Positions 11,876 to 26,500 are shown, counted from the first letter of the stretch. The stretch: 64,000 nt of DNA from Babylonia areolata (GCF_041734735.1 NC_134899.1:6351149-6415148), one strand, 5' to 3'. Numbers and translations: made by a program. The notes: generated from the sequence alone by a model not told the origin.

Positions 11876-12057
11876 TGAATGGAATTGAATGGAATTGAAC
11901 TGATAAATTTTATTTTCTGAGGGTACTGAATACAGTGAGCAAAATAATGTTTTTTTTCATGCAGCCCTCGAAGGGGAAACAGTAACATAAACAAAGGGGG
12001 AATCATTATATCAGTACAGCATGCATATTACAGTCATGGATACATGAATGGTAATTT

Positions 12058-12060
<3 letters not shown>

Positions 12061-12107
<47 letters not shown>

Positions 12108-12132
12108 CAGCCGGAGAGAGAGAGAGAGAGAG
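12061..12132. repeat. (GA)n microsatellite and short-element remnant
   Basis: The GA run is interrupted by CCCAGCCG. Directly after it, 12140-12175 is a degenerate minus-strand remnant of the foldback short-element left end (CATAGACTCACATTGTTTAC, then CACATGTGAGCC). Confidence 0.7.
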
Positions 12133-12179
12133 GGTATTTACATAGACTCACATTGTTTACACACATGTGAGCCAAAATC

Positions 12180-12868
12180 CACAACGATAGCATCCCCCCA
12201 CCCTCCCCACAAGTAAAAAACTTGAACGGCAAGTTCATGCGCATGAGCCACCGGGGAACCCGTTGCCTTCATTCTGTCCCCAAACTGGCGGGTCTCCAAA
12301 CGGGTCAGCGTGAGCGTGCCACGACTTGTTGACAGTGGAGACAGACGAACGAAGCAGACAGATCAGTCGCGTGTTGCTTGACAGTGCCAGGAACCATGAA
12401 GCTGACACTTTGCCCCGAGTCCTGGTTCTCCAGAGGCCTTGAACTACTGATAATGTGATACAAGGTATTCAGTCATTCATACACCATTTTCCATAAACTC
12501 TGAACTTGGACGCGGCGAAGAAAGCATAGCGATGACCCCGAGAGAGAAGCTTTGGAAAGAAAAGAATGGAAGGGCGACGTCTTTGCGTGCTTTGATTGCT
12601 TGCGTGTTTGCTCGCTCTATTCAGTGCCGTTTTGACTGCTGGAAAAACGGCAGGGTTGGGGTATAGGTCAGGTCAAAGGTCCGGTTTTTTCCTCCAGCGA
12701 TATAATTTATATAGACTCCGGAGCTCCTCATAGTGCCTGAATTAGCATTCGATCTATGCAACTGAACGGGACGTATGACGGCAACGGGAAATAGGATTAT
12801 GTTACATGTATCAGACAACATCTAGGTATGTCATAAGAACTACTAAAGATATATGAGGAGTAAAATAA
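12180..12868 (+). other. Low-repeat stretch upstream of the four-exon gene; candidate promoter/5' UTR
   Basis: This is the least repetitive and more GC-balanced stretch near the gene. The first coding exon at 14006 starts at a splice acceptor (TCTTTTACAG), so at least one non-coding exon should lie upstream. The segment 12300-12465 is a candidate but has no decisive donor. No TATA box or initiator is convincing. This is inference only. Confidence 0.25.
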
Positions 12869-12872
12869 CGCG

Positions 12873-12928
<56 letters not shown>

Positions 12929-12933
12929 CACAC

Positions 12934-12964
<31 letters not shown>

Positions 12965-13106
12965 CATGTACACATACATACACACACACGTGCGTGCGCA
13001 CGCGCACACACACGCACACACACACATGTACACATACATACACACGCACGTGCACGCGCACGCACGCACACACACACACATGTACACACACATACACACA
13101 CATATG

Positions 13107-13167
<61 letters not shown>

Positions 13168-13170
13168 TTT
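12869..13170. repeat. (CA)n with CG and TACA interruptions
   Basis: About 300 bases of CA repeats interspersed with CGCGCG and TGTACACATACATA blocks that recur at roughly 60-70 bp spacing. The cysteine/valine or histidine/threonine open frames across it are artefacts. Confidence 0.9.
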
Positions 13171-13672
13171 TAATATATACACGTACACTTGTGCATGCAC
13201 ACACTCTCATGCTCTCTGTCTCCCCCCCCCCCCTCTCTGTCTCTCACACACATACACATAAACATGTGCGTACACACATATGCACAAGTGCACACTCATA
13301 ATATTAATTCTGTACTGATTTATTGAAAAACCCTCACAATTACTGCTTCCCATTCCATTGGGAGTGTCACTGACATATGTAGTTTTGTCACATGATATAG
13401 TCTGCACATTTGGACACATTCAAACTGAAACTCTCATTGTCTGTCTCGATGAGAACACTTTGTATATATATATGATTCTGATGTTACTCTTCATGTTTTA
13501 ATGCTGGTAACAGGAAATATGGCTAGGCATTACTCTGATTCTGTTGACAGTGTTGTGGTGGGGCACTGACTTCAATTCTCCATTTACCCCTCAACTGCTG
13601 CTGACAGTTGCATTCGCAAGTGAAAGGCAGTTGTCTCACTGAGATAAGAACGATATTTCATGGTGACTTTGT

Positions 13673-13835
13673 GTGCATGTGTTTGTGTGTGTGTGTGTGC
13701 GTGTGTGAGTGTGCGCGTGTGTGTGCGCGCATGCGTGTGTGCGTGCGTGAGTGTGCACACGCGCGCTTGTGTGTGTGTGTATGTGTATGCATGTGTGCGT
13801 GCATGCATGCACATGTGAGAGAGAGAGAGAGAGTG
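13673..13835. repeat. Imperfect (GT/GC)n tract
   Basis: Alternating purine-pyrimidine GT, GC and AT steps, ending in a short GA run. The rest of 13170-14005 holds no gene. It ends in the polypyrimidine tract and AG preceding the first coding exon. Confidence 0.8.
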
Positions 13836-14005
13836 TGTGGATGGCTGTTCATGAGTACATTGGTGTCAATACATGAACTGTGTCAGTGGACTGTGTAGAG
13901 AACACTGTGTTGCACTGTGCAAGAATATACATATATGATGTATGTATGCCCATGATTCATTATTGGTATTGATATTTTTTTTTATAAATCTGTCATCTTT
14001 TACAG

Positions 14006-15235
14006 AGTATCTTGAGATTCAGCAGTCATGGAGATCCAGATTCCTGTTGCTGACCAGGACACAGCTACAGAGAGCCAGGTGACTGATCGTACAGACTATT
14101 TCTGTCAGCCCACTGATCGTACAAGCTGTCCGACCATTTCAGACAACTGGTCACGAGAAGGTCAGGTATCCACTGCCATCTTGACGTCAAGGTCGCAGGC
14201 CCTCAGTACCGTTTCTCAGCCTGCCTTGCATTCTATGGCTGAAACGGATGCTGAAACCGGTGGCTTCATCTGTGATGGAGACGGGTCTGTGGTGCTTAGT
14301 TCTGTTGAGGATCCACAGAGCACAGTGGGCAGAGATGCCAGTGTTGTGAACCAGGAGCAGCCCAGAAGTAGTGGAGATGACGGCGTCATGGAGGATCCTC
14401 ACCACACTGACCAGTCTGAGGGATCAGCAGCAGAAGAACATGCAGGTGGATCTGATGCCACCCGGGGATCTTGTGCAGGGTCTGACAGGCAAGAAGGAGC
14501 AGGTGGCGAAGACACTGAAATCCCTTTGGACATGGGACAAAATGACACTTTGGACATGGGACAAAATGACTCTTTGGACATAGGACAGAAGGGTGAATCT
14601 TTGGACATGGGACAAAATGGTGACACTTTGTACACAGGACAAAATAGTAACACTTTGGACATTACTGAAGAGAGCATTGCTGAAGCTGGCCTTTCTGAGT
14701 TCCAAGAAGCATGTGATGATGATGATGCTGAACCATCGGCCCAACAAAGTCAGGAACAGGATTTTGCTGACAGCTTGGTTGATCAAAACAGTCAAGCATC
14801 AGGAGACTACAAGGGTAAGGAAGCAAACCTTGATACACCAGGGAACAAACATAAAGCTGATGACAACGATGATGATGTTGACAAGAAAGAGGAAAGTTCC
14901 AGGGACCTTGGAAAGCCTCAGCTGGAAGAAGAAGGCAAAGTCTTTCTGACAGAAAACAACCACCCAGACGATGGCAGTGACATTTCAGACGCCAGAGCAG
15001 AGACTCCTGATTGGGCAGAAGACGGAGAGGAGAAGGATGGCGGCAGTGTGTCTGATGAGGGTCAAGGCTGCCCAAAACGGGATTGTCTTTCAGTGACCAG
15101 TCAGGGTCGACCCTTAACCCGCAGCTCTTTGCATGAAGACGTGGCCCCCGGTCTCCGTGCAGTTGTCAACACACCTGTCAGCTATTACACCGCTGTGGAG
15201 CTGAATGCCGACACTGTGCGAAATGTTGAATCACG
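14006..15235 (+). CDS. Uncharacterised protein, coding exon 1 (residues 1-402)
   Basis: The acceptor TCTTTTACAG ends at 14005. The first ATG in the open frame is at 14028 (MEIQIPVADQDT). The exon ends before GTAAGC at 15236 with two bases of a split codon. It encodes an acidic chain rich in D, E, S, G and Q with no known domain. An internal repeat of LDMGQND-type units occupies about residues 163-210. Near the end, VVNTPVSYYTAVELNADTV looks more ordered. Confidence 0.75.
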
Positions 15236-18226
15236 GTAAGCTGCTCTTTTCTCTTTTTGTAACGTCGTAGTGAACATGTCATGATAGCTTGTAGTTGCAG
15301 CAGTTGGTTTGCTTGTTGCATCAGCTGCAGTGTCTTTGAGTGCCCATCATTCACAGACATAGAGATAATAATTACAAATGTGCACATGTTCACACTCTTG
15401 TGCACATGTGAGTGTGCACATACACACATGTATACACATACATCCATGCACACACGCATGCACACACATGGACATGCTCACACACAGAGATGTACATACG
15501 CACACATGCATGCACATTTGTGGATAGGTTGGAAAAGTGTGTGGGTGGTGGGTAACCAATTATTGGGGAGGGGAGCGGGATGGCAGTCTTAATTTATTCA
15601 TTCATTCATTATTATTATCAGTTGTAGTAGTGGTGGTGGTGATTGTTGTGGTAGTAGTAGTAGCAGTAGTAATATCATTGTTGTTATTATTATTACTATT
15701 GTTGTTGTCATCCTTATTATTATTATCATCATCATTATTATTATTACTATTATTGTCATTGTTGCCATTATTTATGTATTTGATTATTTAATTGTTCATC
15801 TATGTTATAAACTCCCTGATTTATGGGATTATTTATTATTGTAACCTACTTGTTTATATTTGAAGGTCGTTTTACATGTTTTTAGTAATTTTTTATAACA
15901 AGTGTGAAATGGAGACTGATGGTGGGCGCTTGGGTATTTGATGCAGCTGAGATTGTGTGCTTCAGAGCGTATGTAAATCAGCTGAAAGGCTTATGTATGT
16001 CTATATTTGTACTATATAGGATTTAACTGTGTGCCACCACACCAAGCATCTCCTTTTAAGGACAATAAATTATCTTGTGATCTTGTGATCAATTATTAGG
16101 GAAGGGGAGTGGGGTGGGGTGTACCAATTATTAGGGAATGGGGTGGGGGGTGACCAGTTATTAGGGAAGAGGAGTGTGGGTGGTGGGTAACTCCTGTGAT
16201 CTGTAATACCCAGCACGTCATCTTAACACCTGCCCCTCCTGTGATCTGTAATACCCTGCATGCCATCCACCTGCCCCTCCTGTGGTCTGTAATACCCTGC
16301 AGGCCATCTTAACACCTGCCCCTCCTGTGATCTGTAATACCCTGCATGCCATCTTAACACCTGCCCCTCCTGTGATCTGTAATACCCTGCATGCCATCTT
16401 AACACCTGCCCCTCCTGTGATCTGTAATACCCTGCATGTCATCTTAACACCTGCCCCTCCTGTGATCTGTAATCCCCTGTACATCATCTTAACACCTGCC
16501 CCTCCTGTGATCTGTAATACCCTGCATGCCATCTTAACACCTGCCCCTCCTGTGATCTGTAATACCCTGCATGCCATCTTAACACCTGCCCCTCCTGTGA
16601 TCTGTAATACCCAGCACGTCATCTTAACACCTGCCCCTCCTGTGATCTGTAATACCCAGCATGCCATCTTAACACCTGCCCCTCCTGTGATCTGTAATAC
16701 CCAGCACGTCATCTTAACACCTGCCCCTCCTGTGATCTGTAATACCCAGCACGTCATCTTAACACCTGCCCCTCCTGTGATCTGTAATACCCAGCACATC
16801 ATCTTAACACCTGCCCCTCCTGTGATCTGTAATACCCTGCATGCCATCTTAACACCTGCCCCTCCTGTGATCTGTAATACCCTGCATGCCATCATAACAC
16901 CTGCCCCTCCTGTGATCTGTAATACTCTGCATGCCATCATAACACCTGCCCCTCCTGTGATCTGTAATACCCTGCATGCCATCATAACACCTGCCCTTCC
17001 TGTGATCTGTAATACCCTGCATGCCATCTTAACACCTGCCCCTCCTGTGATCTGTAATACTCTGCATGCCATCTTAACACCTGCCCCTCCTGTGGTCTGT
17101 AATACCCTGCATGCCATCTTAACACCTGCCCCTCCTGTGATCTGTAATACCCTGCATGCCATCTTAACACCTGCCCCTCCTGTGATCTGTAATACCCTGC
17201 ATGCCATCTTAACACCTGCCCCTCCTGTGATCTGTAATACCCTGCATGCCATCATAACACCTACCTGGGCGGCCCCATTGTTTCTTCACTGCAAACAGAG
17301 ATTGATGAACTCTTTTGATCCTGGAATTTCAAGAGCGTTTGAAATTTTATTAACCTTTTGAGTTTGCTGTATTGATGTGGAGGTGTTTTAAAACTAACCC
17401 TGCTGCTTTTATCCTTGTGTTTTTTCCCCTCTTTTATTTATTCAAAAGCTTTTTTTTTTTCTAATCCAAATTTAAACATTATTTCTATCACTCCCCCCAC
17501 CCCAACTCCCCAAGAAAAACAACCTCTTTTATACTGACCTACACAGTTTTTCTGTAATTCCAGTCAGAGCATTTTTTTCTTTTCCCAATGTAAATGTTAT
17601 TGTTATTTCTAACCTCATTTACACATTTTTGATTTTCTGTATCACAATCCAAACCTCTGTGTGTGAGTGTGTGTGTGTGTGTGTGTGTGGCTGTGTGTGG
17701 CTGTGTTGTGTAGTAAAGTGTACAAGGGGCTCTGGACGAATTTGAAAAGCAAGACAGGAAGAATGCAAGCTGAAGTCTTGAAAGTCATGACTCACACACA
17801 ACGATGTCCATGAAGAATGAATTGTGATGAGGAGGGGGTGTGGTGGTAGGGGTGGTTTATGGTAGCAGCAAGTGGGAGAGAGGGGTTGCAGGGTGGGGGT
17901 AGGGGTTAGGGGAGTGGGGTGAGTGACAGTAAGGGGAGAGAAAACTTGGGTGGTGAAAAAAGCCAATCCTAGCTCCTGCAATGGACCTATCATGATCCAG
18001 CTCCAGACAAGAAGGGTGCAGGGGCTGGGAGGTGGGGGTGGATAGGGGGCAGGGCAGTGGGGAGTGTGTGGGTGAGGGTGACAGAAATGGGAAGGGGGGC
18101 AGTGGGGAGGGAGGGAAGGAGGGCCAGTCTGATCAGGAAGGGATAAGTCCCTGTGTATTGCTCCTTCGTCTGCGGCCACTGGGTGTTGACTGCCAGTCTT
18201 TGGTGCTAAGCGTGTTGTGATTGTGA

Positions 18227-18296
<70 letters not shown>

Positions 18297-18406
18297 TTGG
18301 GATTCCACTTTGTTCCTCCACTGCCATCCGTCCGTCCGTCCTGTGCCTCAGACAAGCTGTGACCAGGGTATGCTGATTTGTATGTGTGTGCATGTGCGCA
18401 CACGCG

Positions 18407-18459
<53 letters not shown>

Positions 18460-18486
18460 GGTTGTGGAGAGAGGTACACAGCTTGA

Positions 18487-18536
<50 letters not shown>

Positions 18537-19086
18537 CTTCTCTTGGCAGCTATTACACCTGTTTTCATGCCTGAAACAATGTTTTTTGAAAGCCGATATG
18601 TGCTGATAGTCGAGTGGCTTTTTCACCTGTATCTCCTGCCACTTTGATGGGGAAACATTTGTTCAGCCTGATTGAGCGTCTGTTTTTTTCTGCCTGGCTA
18701 CAACTAAGGAGTTTGTCATGGATCATGGACATAACAGTCCAGTTTTCTATTGCACGTATACAGGTGTGGTGGAGGTTTGTTGTTGTTTTACCTCTGCTCA
18801 GGTAATTTTGTGTGGTTTGTCTTACTGACTTTTGGTTGAGCAGCTGATGTTGAATTTTGTGATGTTGTAGGGGTTGTTTGTTTGTTTTTAACCTTGATAT
18901 CGTTTTGCAGAGATGTTGGTCCCTTTGGCTTTCATTACTTGTGTTTCTGCTCACTTCAGTCAGTTGCATGTTTGTAGTGTTTTTCTGTTAATTTGTTGTT
19001 TCTTGTTTTTACCGATTTTTTTGCCATTTTATTGACTCACTTGTGTAAACAAAGTGAGTCTATGTTTTAACTCGGTGTTCGGTTGT

Positions 19087-19121
<35 letters not shown>

Positions 19122-22100
19122 CGCGTGTGTCTGTGTGTCCGTGGTAAACTTTAACATTGACATTTTCTCTGCAAATACTTTGTCAGTTGACATCAAATTA
19201 GGCATAAAAATAGGAAAAATTCAGTCCTTTCCAGTCATCTTGTTTAAAACAATATTGCACTTCTAGGATGGGCACCAAAAAAAAATAATGAAGCCTAATT
19301 ATATGTAAACTGCATTTACTGTTATATTTATATTTTTGTATTCTCTAAACTTGGCACTTTGATGTGATATTCTGACCCAACAACAAAAGCAGTCATTATT
19401 ATCATTTCTTGTTCAAACAGGAACTTCTTTTGCTTAGCATGGAAGTTTTATTTATTTTGCAAACGTTTTGGTGCAGAGAGTAAAAAAGGGAAATTACTCT
19501 GTAATTAATGCTAGGGGACTTAATTTGCTTTAAACTGATCTTTCTCACCTTAAACATTACATTTTGAAATTATACTCAATACATAAAAAGCTTGTGTGTT
19601 TTACTCTCAGTCACAAGTGAGTCTTGAAGGCCTTGCCTCTCTTGTTTGATTTGATTTACATGGGGTTTTTTTCTTTGTTGGGTAGGGGTGGGGAGTGGGG
19701 TGGGCCATGGAGATGAGGTGATTCAAGAGAGATCTTGGCCCACTTTGCAGTCCATTCTTATTTTGTCTTGATTTTGATGTCCAGTTTCTGGACCCTGTTC
19801 TCTTTAAAAAGGGGTGAGTGTTTGATTTTGTGTGTGAATGCATGGTGGTGTGTGGCATGCAAACTGGCTGATACAGCGATAGATATATATCGTTGGTCCA
19901 GTAACAGTGGCACGGGGTTTCTTACGTTCAGCTTTAACAGTCACAGAAAATTGAAACTGTATGTCCCAAATATGGTCAAAAGCATTTTGAATAATCAGCC
20001 AGTGTGATGACTTATTAATCAACAGTTTTGATATTCACAGACACAAATTTATGCTGGTGTGTAAGTGTGTGTATGTGTGTCTCTGTGGGTGCTTGTGCCT
20101 GTGTGTATGTGTGTGTGTGCGAGGGCACATGCATTGTGTGTGTGTGCGAGCGCGTGTGTGTGTACGTGTGCATGTGCGCGCTTGTGTGTGCTCCCACACA
20201 GTACACTCACTGTATTGCAGAAAGTAACCCAGTACAGTTGATTCACAGCAGAGCATTAAGACTTCGCTGTATTGCAGAAGGTAACCCAGTACAGTTGATT
20301 CACAGCAGAGCATTAAGACTTCGCTGTATTGCAGAAAGTAACCCAGTACAGTTGATTCACAGCAGAGCATTAAGGCTTCACTGTATTGCAGAAGGTAATA
20401 CAGAACAGTTGATTCACAGCAGAGCATTAAGGTTTCACTGTATTGCAGATGGTAATACAGAACAGTTGATTCACAGCAGACCATTAAGGTTTCACTGTAT
20501 TGCAGACGGTAATACAGAACAGTTGATTCACAGCAGACCATTAAGGCTTCACTGTATTGCAGAAGGTAATACAGAACAGTTGATTCACAGCAGAGCATTA
20601 AGGCTTCACAGTATTGCAGAAGGTAATACAGAACAGTTGATTCACAGCAGAGCATTAAGGCTTCACTGTATTGCAGAAGGTAATACAGAACAGTTGATTC
20701 ACAGCAGAGCATAAAGGCTTCACAGTATTGCAGAAGGTAATACAGAACAGTTGATTCACAGCAGAGCATTAAGGCTTCACTGTATTGCAGAAGGTAATAC
20801 AGAACAGTTGATTCACAGCAGAGCATTAAGGCTTCACAGTATTGCAGAAGGTAATACAGAACAGTTGATTCACAGCAGAGCATTAAGGCTTCACAGTATT
20901 GCAGAAGGTAATACAGAACAGTTGATTCACAGCAGAGCATTAAGGCTTCACAGTATTGCAGAAGGTAATACAGAACAGTTGATTCACAGCAGAGCATTAA
21001 GGCTTCACTGTATTGCAGAAAGTAACCCAGTACAGTTGATTCACAGCAGAGCATTAAGGCTTCACAGTATTGCAGAAGGTAATACAGAACAGTTGATTCA
21101 CAGCAGAGCATTAAGGCTTCACTGTATTGCAGAAGGTAATACAGAACAGTTGATTCAAAGCAGAGCATTAAGGCTTCACAGTATTGCAGAAGGTAATACA
21201 GAACAGTTGATTCCCAGCAGAGCATAAAGGCTTCACAGTATTGCAGAAGGTAATACAGAACAGTTGATTCACAGCAGAGCATTAAGGCTTCACTGTATTG
21301 CAGAAAGTAACCCAGTACAGTTGATTCACAGCAGAGCATTAAGGCTTCACAGTATTGCAGAAGGTAATACAGAACAGTTGATTCACAGCAGAGCATTAAG
21401 GCTTCACTGTATTGCAGAAGGTAATACAGAACAGTTGATTCAAAGCAGAGCATTAAGGCTTCACAGTATTGCAGAAGGTAATACAGAACAGTTGATTCAC
21501 AGCAGAGCATTAAGGCTTCACTGTATTGCAGAAGGTAATACAGAACAGTTGATTCACAGCAGAGCATTAAGGCTTCACTGTATTGCAGAAGGTAATACAG
21601 AACAGTTGATTCACAGCAGAGCATTAAGGCTTCACTGTATTGCAGAAAGTAACCCAGTACAGTTGGTTCACTGTAGAGCATTTTTATCTCCTTCTCTCAT
21701 CGCCTTGCCCCCCTGTACCCCCCCCCCCCCCCCCGCCCCCCCTCCTTCACCATTTCTGAATCCTATCTCCATTTTCCTGGTGCTTTTCCCTGGAGTGACA
21801 GTACATGTGAACAGATTGTACACTGCTGAGGCGGGCCTTCAGGACCAACAACACTGCATTGTCACCACTGTGATAAGAGTGCCTTGCCTGAGCCAGCTTT
21901 CAGTACCAGCCAGTATTGTCACCACTGTGATAAGAGTGGCCCCAGATTGTGTGCTAAGGGGCAGTAGAGTGTCTGCTGAGGGGCAGTTCTACGGTCTGCC
22001 AGTGTTCAGTGGTGTTTCCATTGTGCTTCTGGCTGTATGGATTTTGTTACACGGTAACACACCCCTCAGGTTAGGTTAGGTTAGGTTACATTTGTGTGTA

Positions 22101-23461
22101 ACATTAGCACCCACAATGGCTGGTGGGGATAACATTGATTATGGCTTTCTCATCAGGTACATTTATTTATTCAATACTTTCTCAGTTAGGTACTTTTATA
22201 ATGTGCTTTGTTTGGTTGTATCTGGTGCTAGACCAGCGGGGATGATATGATTCATCATTTTGTCATCAGGTACATTCATGATGTTTTTTTTATTTATTAC
22301 TTTCTCAGTCTTGTACTTTTATAATGTTTTCATCTATGGCTTTCTGATCACATTAATCCATGCTGTTTTTCATCCATTGCTTACCGATCACATTTATTCA
22401 TGCTGTTTTTCATCCATTGCTTTCCGATCACATTTATTCATGCTGTTTTTCATCCATTGCTTTCCGATCACATTTATTCATGCTGTTTTTCATTCATGGC
22501 TTTCCAATCACATTTATTCATGCTGTTTTTCATTCATGGCTTTCCAATCACATTTATTCATGCTGTTTTTCATCCATTGCTTTCCGATCACATTTATTCA
22601 TGCTGTTTTTCATTCATGGCTTTCCAATCACATTTATTCATGCTGTTTTTCATTCATTGCTTTCCGCTCACATTTATTCATGCTGTTTTTCATCCATTGC
22701 TTTCCGATCACATTTATTCATGCTGTTTTTCATTCATGGCTTTCCAATCACATTTATTCATGCTGTTTTTCATTCATGGCTTTCTGATCACATTTATTCA
22801 TGCTGTTTTTCATTCATTGCTTTCCAATCACATTTATTCATGCTGTTTTTCATTCATGGCTTTTTCACCACAGTGGATTGTTGCTGTCAGTGAAATCTGG
22901 GTCGCTGTCTCTGAGCAGAATAGTGCACATTATGATTTTGATGATATTGATACTTATATAGCATCTGTCTTGGGTCAGAGACAAAGCTCTAACGAGTCTA
23001 AGCGCTTTACAAACCCCATGTCTGTGTTCAGAACCATGTCGCATGTCTGTGTTCAGAATCGTGTCCCATGTCTGTGTTCAGAAACATGTCCCATGTCTGT
23101 GTTCAGAAACATGTCCCATGTCTGTGTTCAGAATCATGTCCCATGTCTGTGTTCAGAATCATGTCCCATGTCTGTGTTCAGAAACATGTCCCATGTCTGT
23201 GTTCAGAAACACGTCTCATGCGGGGGTGGAGACGGCGCGGGAAGCAGCCTTTCAGCGCGCCATGACCCTCATGTCCAGTCGGTGTGAGAGCAAGCAGGAG
23301 AGGCAGGGGGGGCCCCTTGGTGCCGGCCAGCACTACGGCTACACCTACCCCCAGTACTTCTATGTGCAGCAGTGCAGGCCTGCCCCCATGGAACCCCTCA
23401 AGGTGAGCATCCCTCGCAGTGCCCCTCGCGCCTCTCAAGGTCAAGGTGGCATCAGTGTGTG

Positions 23462-23502
<41 letters not shown>

Positions 23503-26500
23503 TTAAGTGTGAGTGTGTGTCTGTGTGTGAACAAAACGGAACAGGATTAAGTACAAGTTTAACTGATCAGTAAGTGAATGGATAGCTGGATAGATTGATA
23601 TAACCAAGTAAAGGATTGGGTTAAAAAAAAACAAAAACAACAACAACAAAGAGAAAAGGAATAAAAAGAAGCAATACAACCAAGTAAACTAATACATAGA
23701 AAACAGCAAAGAAACAAAACAACAACAACAACAAAAAAGGAATGAAAAGAAGCATAAATAGAAAGCAAGTAATTAGAATGAAGTGAAAATGGGCCATGTA
23801 CTGTAACATGATGATGTGTTGACTTATATTGAATCTTTCAAACTTATCTATGGACTGTTATGTGAATATGTCACACTTATCTATGAATTGTTATGTGAGT
23901 CTGTCACACTTATCTAATGACTGCCACGTGGATCTGTCACACCTATCTGTGGACTGTTTTGTGAATCTGTCACACTTTATTGTGGACTTTCATATGAATC
24001 TGTCACACCTATCTGTGGACTGTTATGTGAATCTGTCACACTTTATTGTGGACTTTCATGTGAATCTGTCACACCTATCTATGGACTGTTATGTGAATCT
24101 GTCACACCTATCTGTGGACTGTTATGTGAATCTGTCACACTTAATTGTGGACTTTCATGTGAATCTGTCACACCTATCTATGGACTGTTATGTGAATCTG
24201 TCACACCTATCTGTGGACTGTTATGTGAATCTGTCACACCTATCTATGGACTGTTATGTGAATCTGTCACACCTATCTGTGGACTGTTATGTGAATCTGT
24301 CACACTTATCTATGGACTTATGTGAATCTATCACACCTATCCATGGACTGTTATGTGAATCTGTCACACCTATCTATGGACTGTTATGTGAATCTGTCAC
24401 ACTTATCTATGGACTGTTATGTGAATCTGTCACACTTATCTGTGGACTGTTATGTGAATCTATCACACTTAATTGTGGACTGTTATGTGAATCTGTCACA
24501 CTTATCTATGGACTGTTATGTGAATCTGTCACTTATCTACTGACTGTTATGTGAATCTGTCACACCTATCTATGGACTGTTATGTGAATCTGTCACTTAT
24601 CTACAGACTGTTATGTGAATCTGTCACTTATCAACTGTCCGTTATGTGAATGTCACTCTTAATTGTGGACTTTCATGTGAATCTGTCACACCTATCTATG
24701 GACTGTTAAGTGAATCTGTCACACTTAATTGTGGACTTTCATGTGAATCTGTCACACCTATCTATGGACTGTTATGTGAATCTGTCACACTTAATTGTGG
24801 ACTTTCATGTGAATCTGTCACACCTATCTATGGACTGTTATGTGAATCTATCATACCTATCTATGGACTGTTATGTGAATCTATCATGCCTGTCTATGGA
24901 CTTTTATGTGAATCTGTTACACCTGACTACTGACTTTTGTGAATCTGTCACACTTACCTACTGACTGTTATGTGAATCTGTCACACTTATCTATGGACTG
25001 TTAAGTGAATCTGTCACACCTATCTATGGACTGTTATGTGAATATATCACACCTACTTAATCTATGGACTGTTATATGAATCTGTCACACTTACCTACTG
25101 ACTGTTATGTGAATCTATCACACCTATCTAATCTATAGACTGCTATGTGAATCTGTCACACCTGTCTATGACTGTAATGTGAATCTGTCACACTTAACTG
25201 TGCACTTTCATGTGAATCTGTCACGCTTAACTGTGCACTTTCATGTGAATCTGTCACACTTAACTGTGGACTTTCATGTGAATCTGTCACACTGAACTGT
25301 GCACTTTCATGTGAATCTGTCACACTTAACTGTGCACTTTCATGTGAATCTGTCACACTTAACTGTGCACTTTCATGTGAATCTGTCACGCTTAACTGTG
25401 CACTTTCATGTGAATCTGTCACACTTAACTGTGCACTTTCATGTGAATCTGTCACGCTTAACTGTGCACTTTCATGTGAATCTGTCACGCTTAACTGTGG
25501 ACTTTCATGTGAATCTGTCACACTTAACTGTGCACTTTCATGTGAATCTGTCACACTTAACTGTGGACTTTCATGTGAATCTGTCACGCTTAACTGTGCA
25601 CTTTCATGTGAATCTGTCACGCTTAACTGTGCACTTTCATGTGAATCTGTCACACTTAACTGTGCACTTTCATGTGAATCTGTCACGCTTAACTGTGCAC
25701 TTTCATGTGAATCTGTCACACTGAACTGTGGACTGCTGTTGTTACCTGCCGTACTTTTCTGCTGACCTTTTGTTATGAATGTGTTGTGCTGATCTATGGA
25801 CTGTCATCGTGAATGCGTCACACTTACCTTTACCTGACACATGTTGTGGCAGGCTTGGAAAGGTTACCACGGCAACGTGTACTTTGAGCCGATCCACATC
25901 TGGAGGGTGGGAGGAGGGCAGGGAGAAAAGAAGGGAGACAACCCTCCCCCCAGCGCCGTGTCGCGCAAGTCGTCAGGCAGCCGCCGCACCACCCTGACGG
26001 CCAGAACCAGGTCACAGGTCATGGTGCCGGCACACACCACAGGGGGCAGCGACAGTGCTGTGAGTGACTGGTGCAGCTGTGGTGGTGGTGGTGATGGTGA
26101 TGGTGGTGGTGGTGGTGGTGGGTAGTGATGGTGGTGGTGGTGGTGATGGTGGTGATGGTGATGGTGGTGGTGGGTAGTGATGGTGGTGATGGTGGTGGTG
26201 ATGGTGATGGTGGTGGTGGTGGTGGGTAGTGATGGTGGTGGTGATGGTGGTGGGTAGTGATGGTGGTGGGTAGTGATGGTGGTGGTGGTGGTGGTGGTGA
26301 TGGTGGTGGTGGTGGTGATGGTGGTGGTGGGTAGTGATGATGGTGGTGGTGATGATGGTGGTGGTGATGGTGGTGGTGGTGGTGGTGATAGTGGTGGTGG
26401 TGGTGATAGTGGTGATGGTGGTGGTGATAGTGGTGGTGGTGGTGATAGTGGTGGTGGTGGTGATAGTAGTGATGGTGATAATGATAGTGGTGGTGGTGGC

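Noticed and set aside
16218-17361. Open frames of about 345-360 residues on both strands
   Set aside because: They follow a 45-bp tandem repeat whose period is a multiple of three; no start context, domain or splice structure.
20210-21672. A micro-exon in each 57-bp unit (TTGCAG/AAG/GTAATA)
   Set aside because: The three-base segment between acceptor- and donor-like motifs has no support, and no phase-compatible use in the four-exon gene was found.
20028-22079. Open frames up to 548 residues on both strands
   Set aside because: 57-bp minisatellite; repetitive peptides such as ESTVLYYLLQYSEALML are translations of the repeat.
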